From Candidatus Lariskella endosymbiont of Epinotia ramella (GTDB taxonomy: Bacteria > Pseudomonadota > Alphaproteobacteria > Rickettsiales > Midichloriaceae), in assembly GCF_964019805.1 (NCBI RefSeq), contig NZ_OZ026472.1, forward strand, positions 372,001 through 436,000: a stretch of 64,000 nt of DNA. Direction: 5' to 3'. The notes under the pieces are model-generated. The model did no database searches, was not told where the DNA came from, and worked only from the letters and a program-made list of their open reading frames with translations. Below are positions 1 to 9,008 of this stretch, piece after piece (positions within the stretch are counted from its first letter, which is position 1; every line of letters begins with the position of its first letter). The translations under genes were made by a program, and so were the position numbers.

Positions 1-803
1 ATCCTTTTATTGAGAGTATAGTGCATGATGTGCTTAATTTCTCTCCAGAGAAAATCATACTATTGCCGCTATACCCTCAATTTTCAACCACAACAACTGG
101 ATCATCATTTAATGCTTGGAAGAAAATTATACGCGGTACAAAACTAGAAAATGTAGAGAGTCACTACATATGCTGTTATTATAATAATGAGAAATTTATA
201 GAAGCACACACAGAACTTATATTGCAAGAATATAATAAAGCTATAAAGTATGGAAGACCGCGTATATTATTTTCTGGGCATAGTTTGCCACAGAGCATAA
301 TAGATTCAGGTGACTCATATCAATTCCAAGTGGAGGAAACAACTAAGTTAATAGTTAAGAAGCTAAAAGAGCATTTTGGAAGTATAGACTATAGAGTATG
401 TTACCAGAGCAAGGTTGGGCCAATGAAATGGTTGTCGCCATCTACAAAATCTGAAATCATTGCTGCTGCGAGTGAGAAATGTCCAGTTGTGATAGTCCCT
501 ATAGCGTTTGTTTCTGAGCATATTGAAACATTGGTTGAGCTTGATATAGAATATAAGAAGCTTGCAAGTAAATTAGGAATTGAGCACTATTTTAGGGTGT
601 CTGCGTTGCAAACAAATAAAAAATTTATTGATTGTCTTGCAAGGTTATGCACAAATAATTATAATTGTGACGGTGAAGTATTAGAGCAGGATAATGTAAA
701 GTTTTGCTCAGGTGATGATTATCAAAGTGAAGCTAATGCTTCGTATTATAAAAAGAAAAGATGTGGTGATTTTATAAAATGCTTTAAAAGGAATAGTTGT
801 TAG
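1..803 (+). CDS. hemH: Ferrochelatase (3' part; 5' end outside window)
   Basis: Inserts Fe2+ into protoporphyrin IX, the last step of heme synthesis, usually at the inner membrane. The reading frame is already open at base 3, so the N-terminal part lies upstream of the window. What remains covers the C-terminal half: an LLPLYPQ segment, the active-site His in FSGHSLP (codon 279-281), a QSKVGP motif, and the HIETL segment whose Glu (codon 525-527) corresponds to the catalytic Glu of the family. The C-terminal tail after about base 640 is poorly conserved and Lys/Cys-rich. Assignment is secure; only the upstream boundary is unknown. Confidence 0.95.
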   Translation, partial: PFIESIVHDVLNFSPEKIILLPLYPQFSTTTTGSSFNAWKKIIRGTKLENVESHYICCYYNNEKFIEAHTELILQEYNKAIKYGRPRILFSGHSLPQSIIDSGDSYQFQVEETTKLIVKKLKEHFGSIDYRVCYQSKVGPMKWLSPSTKSEIIAAASEKCPVVIVPIAFVSEHIETLVELDIEYKKLASKLGIEHYFRVSALQTNKKFIDCLARLCTNNYNCDGEVLEQDNVKFCSGDDYQSEANASYYKKKRCGDFIKCFKRNSC

Positions 804-936
804 TTAAAAGTGACTAATGCAAGTGATTACTTTGTTGTGCAAGCATTTATTAATGCAATGTATAGCAGAATTATTTTTTGTGCTTTATGCAAGCGGTGGT
901 TATTAGTCAAAACACGGAGCTGCAGTTTATATAACA

Positions 937-2730
937 ATGGATAGTAGAAGATTAGGTTTAGAATTGAGGCCTTCTTTAAGAAAGCTCTCATGGTGTGTGC
1001 TTGAAGCAGATGAGCGAAAAGTGCTTTATCTTTGCCAAGTGCTTGGTATTCATGAGGTGCTATCTAGAGTGCTTGTAAATCGTGGTTATTCTGATCCAGA
1101 TATGGCTGCTAAATTTCTTATTCCTAAAGTGAAAGACTCTCTTCCAGATCCATTTCTTCTGAAAGACATAGATATTGCAGCAGATCGTATAATTTCTGCA
1201 ATACAGAATCAAGAGAAGGTAACCATTTTTGCAGATTATGACGTAGACGGCGCAACCTCATCTGCATTGCTTAAGAAGTTTCTCTGTGAGTGTGGAATTT
1301 TACCTGGCATATATATTCCGCACAGAATCAATGAAGGGTATGGTCCTAACGTAGGTGCTATCCAACAGATAAAAGCAAATGGTACAAGTCTTTTAATTAC
1401 AGTTGATTGTGGAACAACAGCATTTGAGCCGCTGAGTGAAGCAAAGAAAATAGGTCTTGATGTCATTGTACTTGACCATCACATGGCAGATGGAAAGCTG
1501 CCTGACGCGCTTGCAATTGTGAATCCCAACAGGTTAGATGACGATTTTCCATACAAAAGTATAGCAGCTGTTGCTGTAACATTTATGACTGTGATAGCTG
1601 TGCGTACTAAGTTAAGAAAGATAAACTGGTTTGGAACTAATAAGGAGCCAGATTTAATTCAATATTTAGATCTAGTGGCACTTGGTACAGTTTGTGATAT
1701 TATGCCTCTTACTGGTTTAAATAGAGCATTTGTTGCTCAAGGATTGCAACTTATTGCAAAGAGGAATAATTTAGGGCTTAGGATGATTGCTGATGTTGTA
1801 AAGTTAGACGCAAAACCTCGCAGCTTTCATCTTGGATACATAATAGGACCAAGGATAAATGCAGGTGGTAGGATAAGCAAGCCAGAACTTGGTGCTGCAC
1901 TACTAACAACTATAGACCCTATAGAAGCTCATGATATAGCAAGTAAGCTGAATATGCTCAATCAAGAGAGAAGGGAGATTGAAAAGCAGGCGCTTGATGA
2001 AATAATCTCACAAATCGAGCTAGAGGTTAGTGAATCGCCAGTAATATTTGCTGTGGGTGAAAATTGGCATATTGGAGTTCTTGGGATCTTAGCAAGTCGC
2101 GTGAAAGAGCAGTATAATAAGCCGTCAATAGTGATTTCTGTAAGTGGTGGAGTAGGTAAAGGTTCTGCAAGGTCTATACATGGTATAGACCTTGGCTTAA
2201 TTATACAGTCTGCTAAGGAAATGAATATGTTGATAGATGGTGGCGGGCATGCGATGGCTGGCGGATTCACAATAGACTTATCGAAAGTTAATGAATTTAA
2301 GGATTTCGTACAAAAAAAAATAATGGCTATCAAATATATAGATAACTTATTTGAAGAAGCACTTGAGCTTAAAGTAGATTCTGTCATAACTGTTCATACT
2401 GCAAATGATAATCTTATCGAAATTTTGGAAAAAGCAGAGCCATTTGGTAATGGTAATCCTCAGCCTAGATTTGCTATACTGAATGCTATAGTGTTGCGCG
2501 CAACTCAATTTGGGTCTTCGCATATATCATTATTGATTCGAGATCAAGACGATATAATTTCACGCAAGACTCTTAAGTGTCTATTTTTTAAAGCTTTGGA
2601 AAAAGATTATGGGCAGCTATTGCTTAATTCAGTAAATAAAACGTTAGATGTAGTTGGTACTCTTCAGAGTGACGACTGGGAAAGAAGTAAGGTAAAATTT
2701 ATTATAGAAGATATTACTTTTCATGGATGA
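937..2730 (+). CDS. recJ: Single-stranded-DNA-specific exonuclease RecJ
   Basis: 5'-3' exonuclease on single-stranded DNA, acting in RecF-type recombination, mismatch repair and base excision repair. The 597 residues are near the usual family length. DHH phosphoesterase motifs are clear: D-Y-D-V-D-G from residue 100, G-Y-G-P-N near 132, and the Asp-His-His signature at 180-182. The DHHA1 nucleic-acid-binding part has GGGHAMAGG around 435-443. The ATG at 937 is the first in frame; a GGAG 17 bases upstream is too distant to be a convincing ribosome site. The 3' end overlaps gpsA by 8 bases, so the two are probably cotranscribed. Confidence 0.96.
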   Translation: MDSRRLGLELRPSLRKLSWCVLEADERKVLYLCQVLGIHEVLSRVLVNRGYSDPDMAAKFLIPKVKDSLPDPFLLKDIDIAADRIISAIQNQEKVTIFADYDVDGATSSALLKKFLCECGILPGIYIPHRINEGYGPNVGAIQQIKANGTSLLITVDCGTTAFEPLSEAKKIGLDVIVLDHHMADGKLPDALAIVNPNRLDDDFPYKSIAAVAVTFMTVIAVRTKLRKINWFGTNKEPDLIQYLDLVALGTVCDIMPLTGLNRAFVAQGLQLIAKRNNLGLRMIADVVKLDAKPRSFHLGYIIGPRINAGGRISKPELGAALLTTIDPIEAHDIASKLNMLNQERREIEKQALDEIISQIELEVSESPVIFAVGENWHIGVLGILASRVKEQYNKPSIVISVSGGVGKGSARSIHGIDLGLIIQSAKEMNMLIDGGGHAMAGGFTIDLSKVNEFKDFVQKKIMAIKYIDNLFEEALELKVDSVITVHTANDNLIEILEKAEPFGNGNPQPRFAILNAIVLRATQFGSSHISLLIRDQDDIISRKTLKCLFFKALEKDYGQLLLNSVNKTLDVVGTLQSDDWERSKVKFIIEDITFHG

Positions 2731-3739
2731 TATAGAATTCAGAAGAAATCTTGAGAACTTCTCAGCATTTGCAAGAGTAGGAATAATTGGTATGGGTGCT
2801 TGGGGTTCTGCTGTTGCTTTACTTGCCGCACCAAAAGCAGCTAGTATAGTTTGTTATGCAAAAAATTATGAAAAGTTACATAGCAAGCTTCTGCCATATC
2901 AAGATAAAATAGAGGTTGTTGATTCTTTCTTGCCACTGAGAGAGGTGGATTTAATATGTATATCAGTGCCTGCTCAAGCTTTTCGGTCTGTAATGTCGGA
3001 ATTATCGCTGAGCGTTGATCTTGGTTGTAAGACGTTGCTGATTTGTTCAAAAGGTATAGAAAATGAGACTTGTGCTTTGATGAGCGACATAAGTGATGAA
3101 GTATCTAATAATGCACCTGTTGCTGTGCTATCTGGGCCTAATTTTGCAAGTGAGGTTATGCTTGGGAAGCCAGCAGCAACAGTAATTGCATGCCAAAAGT
3201 TAGATGTAGCAGCTAAAATTATCAATGCATTTTCCAGTCAAATATTCAGGCCATATTACTCAGATGATATATATGGTGTTCAGATATGTGGTGCTGCGAA
3301 AAATGTAATAGCTATAGCAGCAGGTGTCATTTCAGCACTGGATTTTGGACAAAATGCTCATGCTGCACTTATCGCAAGGGGCTTGGTAGAAATAGGAAGG
3401 CTCATTACAAGGCGTGGTGGGCAGTATAAAACACTGAATGGACTTGCAGGTGTTGGTGATTTAGTATTGACATGCGGTAGTAATGAATCAAGGAATAGAA
3501 AATTTGGCTCTGATATCATAACAACAAAAAGTAACATACAAGACCTAATATCAAAAAGTACTGTAGAAGGATATTATACTGCAAAAAGCTTGTACGATCT
3601 TGGCAAGAGGTTAAATATTGACATACCTATAGTTGAATGCATATATGAATTGCTTTATGAAGGTGGTGATGCACATTCTGTGATTGAAAGAGTGCTGAGC
3701 AGGCCTCTATCGCTAGATTCGCATTTTTATAGCTTATAA
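2723..3739 (+). CDS. gpsA: NAD(P)-dependent glycerol-3-phosphate dehydrogenase
   Basis: Reduces dihydroxyacetone phosphate to sn-glycerol-3-phosphate, the backbone of membrane phospholipids; cytosolic. The 338 residues include an N-terminal Rossmann dinucleotide motif (G20-x-x-G23-x-G25-x-W27-G28), a C-S-K-G-I-E segment near 110, S-G-P-N-F-A-S-E near 140, catalytic Lys193 in GAAKN, and GLAGVGDL in the C-terminal helical domain. The start codon overlaps the end of recJ (ATG at 2723, recJ stop at 2728-2730), which suggests translational coupling. Nothing essential appears to be missing. Confidence 0.96.
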   Translation: MDDIEFRRNLENFSAFARVGIIGMGAWGSAVALLAAPKAASIVCYAKNYEKLHSKLLPYQDKIEVVDSFLPLREVDLICISVPAQAFRSVMSELSLSVDLGCKTLLICSKGIENETCALMSDISDEVSNNAPVAVLSGPNFASEVMLGKPAATVIACQKLDVAAKIINAFSSQIFRPYYSDDIYGVQICGAAKNVIAIAAGVISALDFGQNAHAALIARGLVEIGRLITRRGGQYKTLNGLAGVGDLVLTCGSNESRNRKFGSDIITTKSNIQDLISKSTVEGYYTAKSLYDLGKRLNIDIPIVECIYELLYEGGDAHSVIERVLSRPLSLDSHFYSL

Positions 3740-3926
3740 AGCAAATAATGTATTATAGTAACAATATCTATTAGAAATATGAATTGTTCGTCTAAACTTG
3801 CAATGTGCTGGAAAGATACAAATGATACGGCGGATTTTTCTATTGTTTTGGTTTTTGAAATGGGTTTTATATCGGCAAAGACAATTTTATTGTATTTGTT
3901 TTAATTATAATTGCTGTGTAGCTTAA

Positions 3927-4901
3927 ATGAGAAGCCGTAAAATATCCGTTATATTTCTCTGTGTAGTTGTTGGGTTATGCTATATGGTGTATAATTTTTA
4001 TTTAAGAGTGTTACATTATGAGTCTGGAGTGAGTGTTGAAATTATAATAAAACCATATACTAAAACTTACGCTATAGCTTCAATGCTTGAAGAAAGAGAG
4101 CTCATAAAAAATAGATACTTTTTTTATATTGTGGCAAGGTACTTACAGATTATGCATGGAAAGAAGCTTCAGGCAGGGGAGTATAGGTTTGAGGGTAATC
4201 TGACTCAGCCAGAGATTTTAGACAAGATTGTTAATGGAAGAGTATTTATACGCAAATTAACTGTACCTGAAGGGTATACCATTTCACAGATTAATTTTCT
4301 TATGGATGCTGCGGAAGGAATAAAGAAGTCTAATGATGCTATTAAAGTTGTTGAAGGGTCATTGTTACCTGGAACTTATCTTTATACATATGGTACAGAA
4401 AGTGATATTATGCTTGAAAAGATGTCACTTGAAATGGAAAAATTCTTAGAAGAAGCGTGGGAAGGTTGTAGCGCATTTTCAAGGTCATTACTTGGGACAA
4501 AGGATAATGCTTTGATTCTTGCATCTATAGTTGAGAGAGAAACAGGGCTTGATAGTGAGAGAACATTAATAGCTAGAGTTTATCTAAATAGATTGGCAAA
4601 AAGTATGCCTTTGCAAGCGGATCCTACTGTTATATACGGCATAACAGGTGGTAGAGGAGTATTTGATCGAAAGTTGACTTTTAATGACTTAAAATATGAT
4701 TCGCCGTATAATACATATATAACTCGTGAACTTCCACCGACGCCTATTTGTAATCCTGGTAGAGCTTCTATACTTGCAGCTATGCATCCAGCTGAAAGTG
4801 ATGCGCTTTACTTTGTTGCTGATGGATCTGGTGGACATGTATTTTCTAAGACTTTTGATGAACATAAAGCAAGCATTAGAGAAATCAGAAATAGAGATTA
4901 G
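3927..4901 (+). CDS. mltG: Endolytic peptidoglycan transglycosylase MltG (YceG-like)
   Basis: Cleaves nascent glycan strands at the inner membrane and helps set glycan chain length. The protein has 324 residues: one N-terminal membrane anchor (about 7-25), a LysM-like segment (GKKLQAGEYRF) and the YceG catalytic domain. Visible signatures are PEGYTI, SLLPGTYLY, Glu203 in ASIVERET (equivalent to the catalytic Glu of E. coli MltG), LQADPTVIYG, and the C-terminal PICNPGRASI...FVADGSGGH...T motif. The following gene starts inside its 3' end in another frame. With alr and the amidase at 27.6 kb it indicates that peptidoglycan is made or remodelled. Confidence 0.94.
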   Translation: MRSRKISVIFLCVVVGLCYMVYNFYLRVLHYESGVSVEIIIKPYTKTYAIASMLEERELIKNRYFFYIVARYLQIMHGKKLQAGEYRFEGNLTQPEILDKIVNGRVFIRKLTVPEGYTISQINFLMDAAEGIKKSNDAIKVVEGSLLPGTYLYTYGTESDIMLEKMSLEMEKFLEEAWEGCSAFSRSLLGTKDNALILASIVERETGLDSERTLIARVYLNRLAKSMPLQADPTVIYGITGGRGVFDRKLTFNDLKYDSPYNTYITRELPPTPICNPGRASILAAMHPAESDALYFVADGSGGHVFSKTFDEHKASIREIRNRD

Positions 4902-5790
4902 TAACAACTCTTTCATAAATGCAGATAATTGGCTGTTAAATGATAATTATATCTCATTTGAGGATTTTCTAATCCCTCATTTTATCGATTTTATTGAAAG
5001 GCGGTATGCCATTTACCTCGAAGTTGGTGTAGAGCTTGAGTTTTATGTATTAAATGTTTCATCTGAAAATCTTGAACATTTTTTAGCTGAGCTGCAATCT
5101 ACAGGTATCAATTGTCAAAAAGAAAGAGGAGAGAATCAGTACGAAGTTATAGTACCGTACCAGAGAATTTCAAAGCAATTCCTGCAACATATTTCAGGGT
5201 ATAAGGCGTATATAGAGAGTGCGAGCGCAAAATATGGTATAAATACCATTTTTGATGGTATGCCATATGAGAATGATTATGGTTCTGCTACGCATTTTCA
5301 TGTTAGTGCAATGTGTATCAAGGATAATATAAACTTATTTTCCGAAGGAGAAATAGCGAAAAATAAGTTGCTGCTGAACTTTATTGCGGGAATTTTAAAG
5401 AATGTTAAAGCAGCCACTTATTTTTTAATAGGAGACCTTGAAGCAGAATATAAAAGGTTTCGCAGTGGATTTTTAGCTCCAACTCATATAGCATGGGGTG
5501 GAAATAATAGAACTGCGCTTGTTAGGATTCCGGACTCTCCAAAGCAGAATAGGCGATTTGAGTTTCGTCTTCCATCTTCGAGCTCAGATATATACCGCAG
5601 TGTATTATTTTTATTGGTTTCACTAATTACTGGTGTAGAAGAAGGATTACTGCCAATTCCAAGGCTATATGGCAATGCCTACGATCCTCAATACTCTCTT
5701 ACTCCACTTGCAACTTCTGTGTGTGAAGCAAAAAATGAGCATAATTTCGATTATATTATGCAGCGCGCCTTCTGTTTAACTTTATTATAA
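4858..5790 (+). CDS. Glutamine synthetase-like protein, short form
   Basis: About 310 residues resembling the catalytic domain of type I glutamine synthetase, which joins ammonia to glutamate using ATP. Seen: E-L-E at 59-61 (as in the E-x-E metal ligands), Glu96 in QYEV, G-S-A-T-H-F-H at 142-148, NNRTALVRIP near 216-225 and RRFEFRLP near 232-239. Family enzymes are about 440-470 residues, with an N-terminal beta-grasp domain of about 100 residues that completes the active site between subunits. Here only about 50 residues precede the catalytic part. I chose ATG 4858 over upstream starts that lie deeper in mltG; it still overlaps mltG by 44 bases. It may be a true but divergent synthetase, a gamma-glutamyl ligase-like relative or a regulatory paralogue. 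Confidence 0.72.
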   Translation: MNIKQALEKSEIEISNNSFINADNWLLNDNYISFEDFLIPHFIDFIERRYAIYLEVGVELEFYVLNVSSENLEHFLAELQSTGINCQKERGENQYEVIVPYQRISKQFLQHISGYKAYIESASAKYGINTIFDGMPYENDYGSATHFHVSAMCIKDNINLFSEGEIAKNKLLLNFIAGILKNVKAATYFLIGDLEAEYKRFRSGFLAPTHIAWGGNNRTALVRIPDSPKQNRRFEFRLPSSSSDIYRSVLFLLVSLITGVEEGLLPIPRLYGNAYDPQYSLTPLATSVCEAKNEHNFDYIMQRAFCLTLL

Positions 5791-6145
5791 TTTTATAGCA
5801 ACTCTTCACTTCCCTCGTATATCAAGAAATCATATATCTATTGATAATAAAATATAGCATTAGTAAGTATGAAATGGTGCTTGGAGCGCAAAAATAGCGC
5901 TTTAAATCCGTAAGAAAATGTTATAATAAATGCAAAAACCTTACGGATTTTGTGAAAGGTTTGCAAGGCACATGAGTAATAATATATCCAAAAATTAGCG
6001 CATGGCTAAGTCCTGAGCTAATTTTTACACATTTCACTTCTCCACAAAAATTTATTTGTTTGGGCAAATCAATTTTTGGTGGATGGAGTAGTTTATTATA
6101 CAAACTTGAAAAGCAACAATCTATAAGTTACAATACACACAAAAA
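5791..6145. repeat. Intergenic composite repeat (inverted copy)
   Basis: No gene is supported here. About 5868-6092 carries a composite repeat whose reverse complement recurs at 45990-46230 and 55213-55402. In order it holds an A/T-rich arm with TTACGGATT, a hairpin module AAAAATTAGC...GCTAATTTTT (about 5991-6027) and a second palindrome CAAAAATTTATTTG...CAAATCAATTTTTGG (about 6044-6080). The segment from about 5955 to 6050 matches 46025-46160 nearly base for base in inverse orientation. Any promoter for alr must lie in or next to the repeat. Confidence 0.7.
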
Positions 6146-7264
6146 ATGCTTAGTTTTCCTAAAATTACTGTACAGATAGACCTGAGAAAAGTAGCAAGGA
6201 ATTTTGAAATTTTGGAGAGAATAGTATGTCCAGTTGAGCGAAAAAAGAATGGTGCTGATGTTGCCGCAGTCGTGAAAGCAGATGCGTATGGGCTGGGTGC
6301 AATAAAGATAGCTGAAAAACTTACAAGTGTTGGATGTAAAAGTTTTTTCGTAGCAACTTTGGATGAAGCTATATCTCTGAGAAAAGGTCTTGTTGATTGT
6401 AATCCAAATATCTATATATTGCATGGAATTGACAACAAGGAAGAAGCTATAGCCTGTGAGAGTCATTGCTTAATTCCTGTGTTAAATAATATGTATCAAG
6501 TATCTGTTTGGGATGATTGTGCTAAAGCATTGGACAAGAGGTTGAATGCTATACTGCATATAGATACTGGTCTAAATAGGCTGGGAGTTAATCATAGTGA
6601 GTTGCTAGAATTTTTGGAGAATAAACCAAGTGGCATAAAGCTTGAATATGTAATGAGTCATCTTGCTTGTGCTGAGGAAAATGATAATCCAAGAAATAGA
6701 GAGCAGCTTGAGCTCTTTGTGTCGTATCAAGAATATTTTAAAGATACAAAATTCTCTTTTGCAAATTCTTCAGGGGTCTTTTTAGGTGCAGAGTATCACT
6801 TTGATTTAGTGAGATCTGGTTGTGCACTTTTTGGCATTAACCCGATCTCAGGTGGTGATAATCCCATGTTGGGTGTAATTAGTGCGACTGCTAGAGTAAT
6901 ACAAAAAAAAGTCCTGGAAAGAAGTGGATATATCGGTTACAAAAATTCTCATAGAGCAGAAGCTGGAACTAAGTGTTTTGTAGTATCGTGTGGATATGCA
7001 GATGGATATAGTAGAGGTTTAAGTAATAAAGGTTTTTGCTATGCAGGTGGATCTTATCTGCCTGTAGTTGGGATAATTAGTATGGATCTTGTAGTGTTTG
7101 ATGCTTCTAAGCTTTCAGAAGAAATGTTTAATTCTGTTGAACATGTAGAATTATTAGGTGACAATATAAAGATAGACGAAGTTGCAAAACATGCTGGCAC
7201 TATATCTTATGAGATTATCGCGACAAAATTTGGTAAGCGTTGTAATAGGATTTATATAGACTGA
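6146..7264 (+). CDS. alr: Alanine racemase
   Basis: PLP enzyme interconverting L- and D-alanine, supplying D-Ala for peptidoglycan stem peptides. The 372 residues match the family length. The PLP lysine is Lys44 in VVKADAYGLG; the opposite-face catalytic Tyr is Tyr265 in GYKNSHRAEAGT; DLVRSGCALFG, GYADGYSRG and VVGIISMDL are typical of the beta-barrel and C-terminal domain. Start ATG 6146 follows the intergenic repeat directly. mlaE follows after 2 bases, so alr-mlaE look cotranscribed. Confidence 0.96.
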   Translation: MLSFPKITVQIDLRKVARNFEILERIVCPVERKKNGADVAAVVKADAYGLGAIKIAEKLTSVGCKSFFVATLDEAISLRKGLVDCNPNIYILHGIDNKEEAIACESHCLIPVLNNMYQVSVWDDCAKALDKRLNAILHIDTGLNRLGVNHSELLEFLENKPSGIKLEYVMSHLACAEENDNPRNREQLELFVSYQEYFKDTKFSFANSSGVFLGAEYHFDLVRSGCALFGINPISGGDNPMLGVISATARVIQKKVLERSGYIGYKNSHRAEAGTKCFVVSCGYADGYSRGLSNKGFCYAGGSYLPVVGIISMDLVVFDASKLSEEMFNSVEHVELLGDNIKIDEVAKHAGTISYEIIATKFGKRCNRIYID

Positions 7265-7266
7265 AG

Positions 7267-8055
7267 ATGAATAATTTTTGGATGAGACCTAATTTTCTGC
7301 AAATGATTGGATTTCTTTGTTCCATATTATCTGCGGCATGTGGTAGAGTAGCAATCTTTACTGCAGGGGTTTTATATTCTGTTATGAAGCCACCATTCCA
7401 TCTTAGAGCTTTTTTAAGGCAGATGGTAGAAATCGGGTATTATTCATTGCCAGTTGTTGGTCTGACTGCACTTTTTACAGGTGCTGTACTGGCTTTGCAG
7501 AGTTACACTGGTTTTGCTAGAATAAATGCTTCAAGTGCTGTTGCTTCGGTCGTTGCACTTTCAATTACTAGAGAGCTTGGTCCTGTGCTTGCAGGATTGA
7601 TGTTGGCTGGTAGAATTTCGGCAGCGATTGCAGCTGAAATAGGAACTATGCGTGTAACAGAGCAAATAGATGCGCTTTATACTCTTAGTACTGATCCAAT
7701 GAAATATTTAGTGGTACCGAGGGTCTTGGCTGGAGTATTAATGCTTCCAATTTTGGTTTTGGTTGCAGACATAATAGGGGTTTTTGGTGGATATTTGATC
7801 GCAGCCTATAAATTAGGTTTCTCACCCGAGATGTATTTAATAAATACTGTTAATATACTTGAGTTTAGTGATATTTTTTCTGGGGTAATTAAGGCTTGTG
7901 TCTTTGGGTTCATAGTTTCATTGATTGGGTGTTTTTGTGGATATTTCTCAAAAGGTGGAGCTCAAGGAGTTGGCAGTGCTACAACATCTGCTGTAGTGCT
8001 ATCTTCTATAATGATTTTATTAGCAAATTACATAATTACTGGATTATTATTCTAA
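7267..8055 (+). CDS. mlaE: Mla-type phospholipid ABC transporter permease
   Basis: Inner-membrane permease of the Mla (YrbE) system, which moves phospholipids between inner and outer membranes. The 262 residues contain about five hydrophobic helices and the family-typical segments REMVEIGYYSLPVVGL-like at 55-70, ALQSYTGFARINA, SITRELGPVLAGLMLAGR and GTMRVTEQIDAL. The ATP-binding subunit gene lies 169 bases downstream. No mlaD-type substrate-binding gene is in the window, so the transporter must be completed from elsewhere. Confidence 0.93.
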   Translation: MNNFWMRPNFLQMIGFLCSILSAACGRVAIFTAGVLYSVMKPPFHLRAFLRQMVEIGYYSLPVVGLTALFTGAVLALQSYTGFARINASSAVASVVALSITRELGPVLAGLMLAGRISAAIAAEIGTMRVTEQIDALYTLSTDPMKYLVVPRVLAGVLMLPILVLVADIIGVFGGYLIAAYKLGFSPEMYLINTVNILEFSDIFSGVIKACVFGFIVSLIGCFCGYFSKGGAQGVGSATTSAVVLSSIMILLANYIITGLLF

Positions 8056-8223
8056 GATGAGTATTAACTGAAAATTGCAATCTAATTCATTGATTAAATT
8101 TGCGTTGTTTAATTATAAAATTTGTTCTATCTATTAAAGTATGTTAAGTAAAGTGATTAATATGGGTAAAATCTATATTTTATTGTCCATATTTAATGTG
8201 GGGTATTCAGCTTAAATTATTAT

Positions 8224-8964
8224 ATGCATTCAAGAGTCAAAATAGAAGTCAAAGGCTTGAATAAGACATTTGGAGCTAATCATGTTCTAAAAAATATAGA
8301 TCTTGATATTAGATATGAAGAGTCGCTTGCAGTAATTGGAGGCTCAGGAAGTGGTAAATCTGTGTTGCTGAGATGTATAGCAGGCCTTTTTATTCCTGAT
8401 GATGGAAGCTCCGTTACAATAGATCATGAAATTGTAACATATAAACATATATCACAACGTACCAGTTTTGCTAAAAAATTTGGTATGTTATTTCAAAATG
8501 GAGCTTTGTTTGATAGTTTGCCAATATGGCAAAATGTTGCCTTTGGTTTACTGAGAGTAGGAAAATTTAGTAAGGATGAAGCAAGAAAGATTGCTGTAGA
8601 CAAGCTTACAATGGTGGAATTGAATAGTAACATAATAGATTTATATCCATCTGAGCTTTCTGGCGGAATGCAAAAGAGAGTCGCTCTTGCAAGAGCGATT
8701 GCAACTGAGCCAGAAATAATATTCTTTGATGAACCAACATCAGGTCTTGACCCAATTACCGCAAGATCAATTACTAAGTTGATTAAGGATTTAGCAAGAC
8801 ATCTACATGCAACAACTGTTATAATTACACATGATATGTTTTGTATGCGAAATATATCTGATAAAGTTGCTGTAATAAAAGATGGTCAAATTATTTGGCA
8901 TGGCAATATAGCAGATATAGAAAAAGTTCAAAATAGCTATATACAGGATTTCATAGCAGTTTGA
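8224..8964 (+). CDS. mlaF: Mla-type ABC transporter ATP-binding protein
   Basis: ATPase subunit partnering MlaE. In 246 residues it has Walker A GGSGSGKS (39-46), a Q-loop (MLFQNG), signature LSGGMQKR, Walker B IIFFDEP followed by TSGLDP, and the switch His in IITHD. These identify an ABC ATPase; assignment to Mla rests on adjacency to mlaE and on the MlaF-like MLFQNGALFDSL stretch. The 168-base gap to mlaE is unusual for this pair and contains no readable gene. Confidence 0.92.
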   Translation: MHSRVKIEVKGLNKTFGANHVLKNIDLDIRYEESLAVIGGSGSGKSVLLRCIAGLFIPDDGSSVTIDHEIVTYKHISQRTSFAKKFGMLFQNGALFDSLPIWQNVAFGLLRVGKFSKDEARKIAVDKLTMVELNSNIIDLYPSELSGGMQKRVALARAIATEPEIIFFDEPTSGLDPITARSITKLIKDLARHLHATTVIITHDMFCMRNISDKVAVIKDGQIIWHGNIADIEKVQNSYIQDFIAV

Positions 8965-9008
8965 ATTTTTCATAAAAAATTTGGTAAAGATTTATGGAGG
9001 CATTGATA

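Noticed and set aside
4726-4857. Longer N-terminus for the glutamine synthetase-like gene
   Set aside because: These codons are the out-of-frame shadow of the conserved mltG C-terminus and encode a sequence unlike the family; ATG 4858 fits better.
5991-6080. Rho-independent terminators at the intergenic palindromes
   Set aside because: The same palindromes recur in many gaps in both orientations irrespective of gene direction, so they are better explained as repeat modules.
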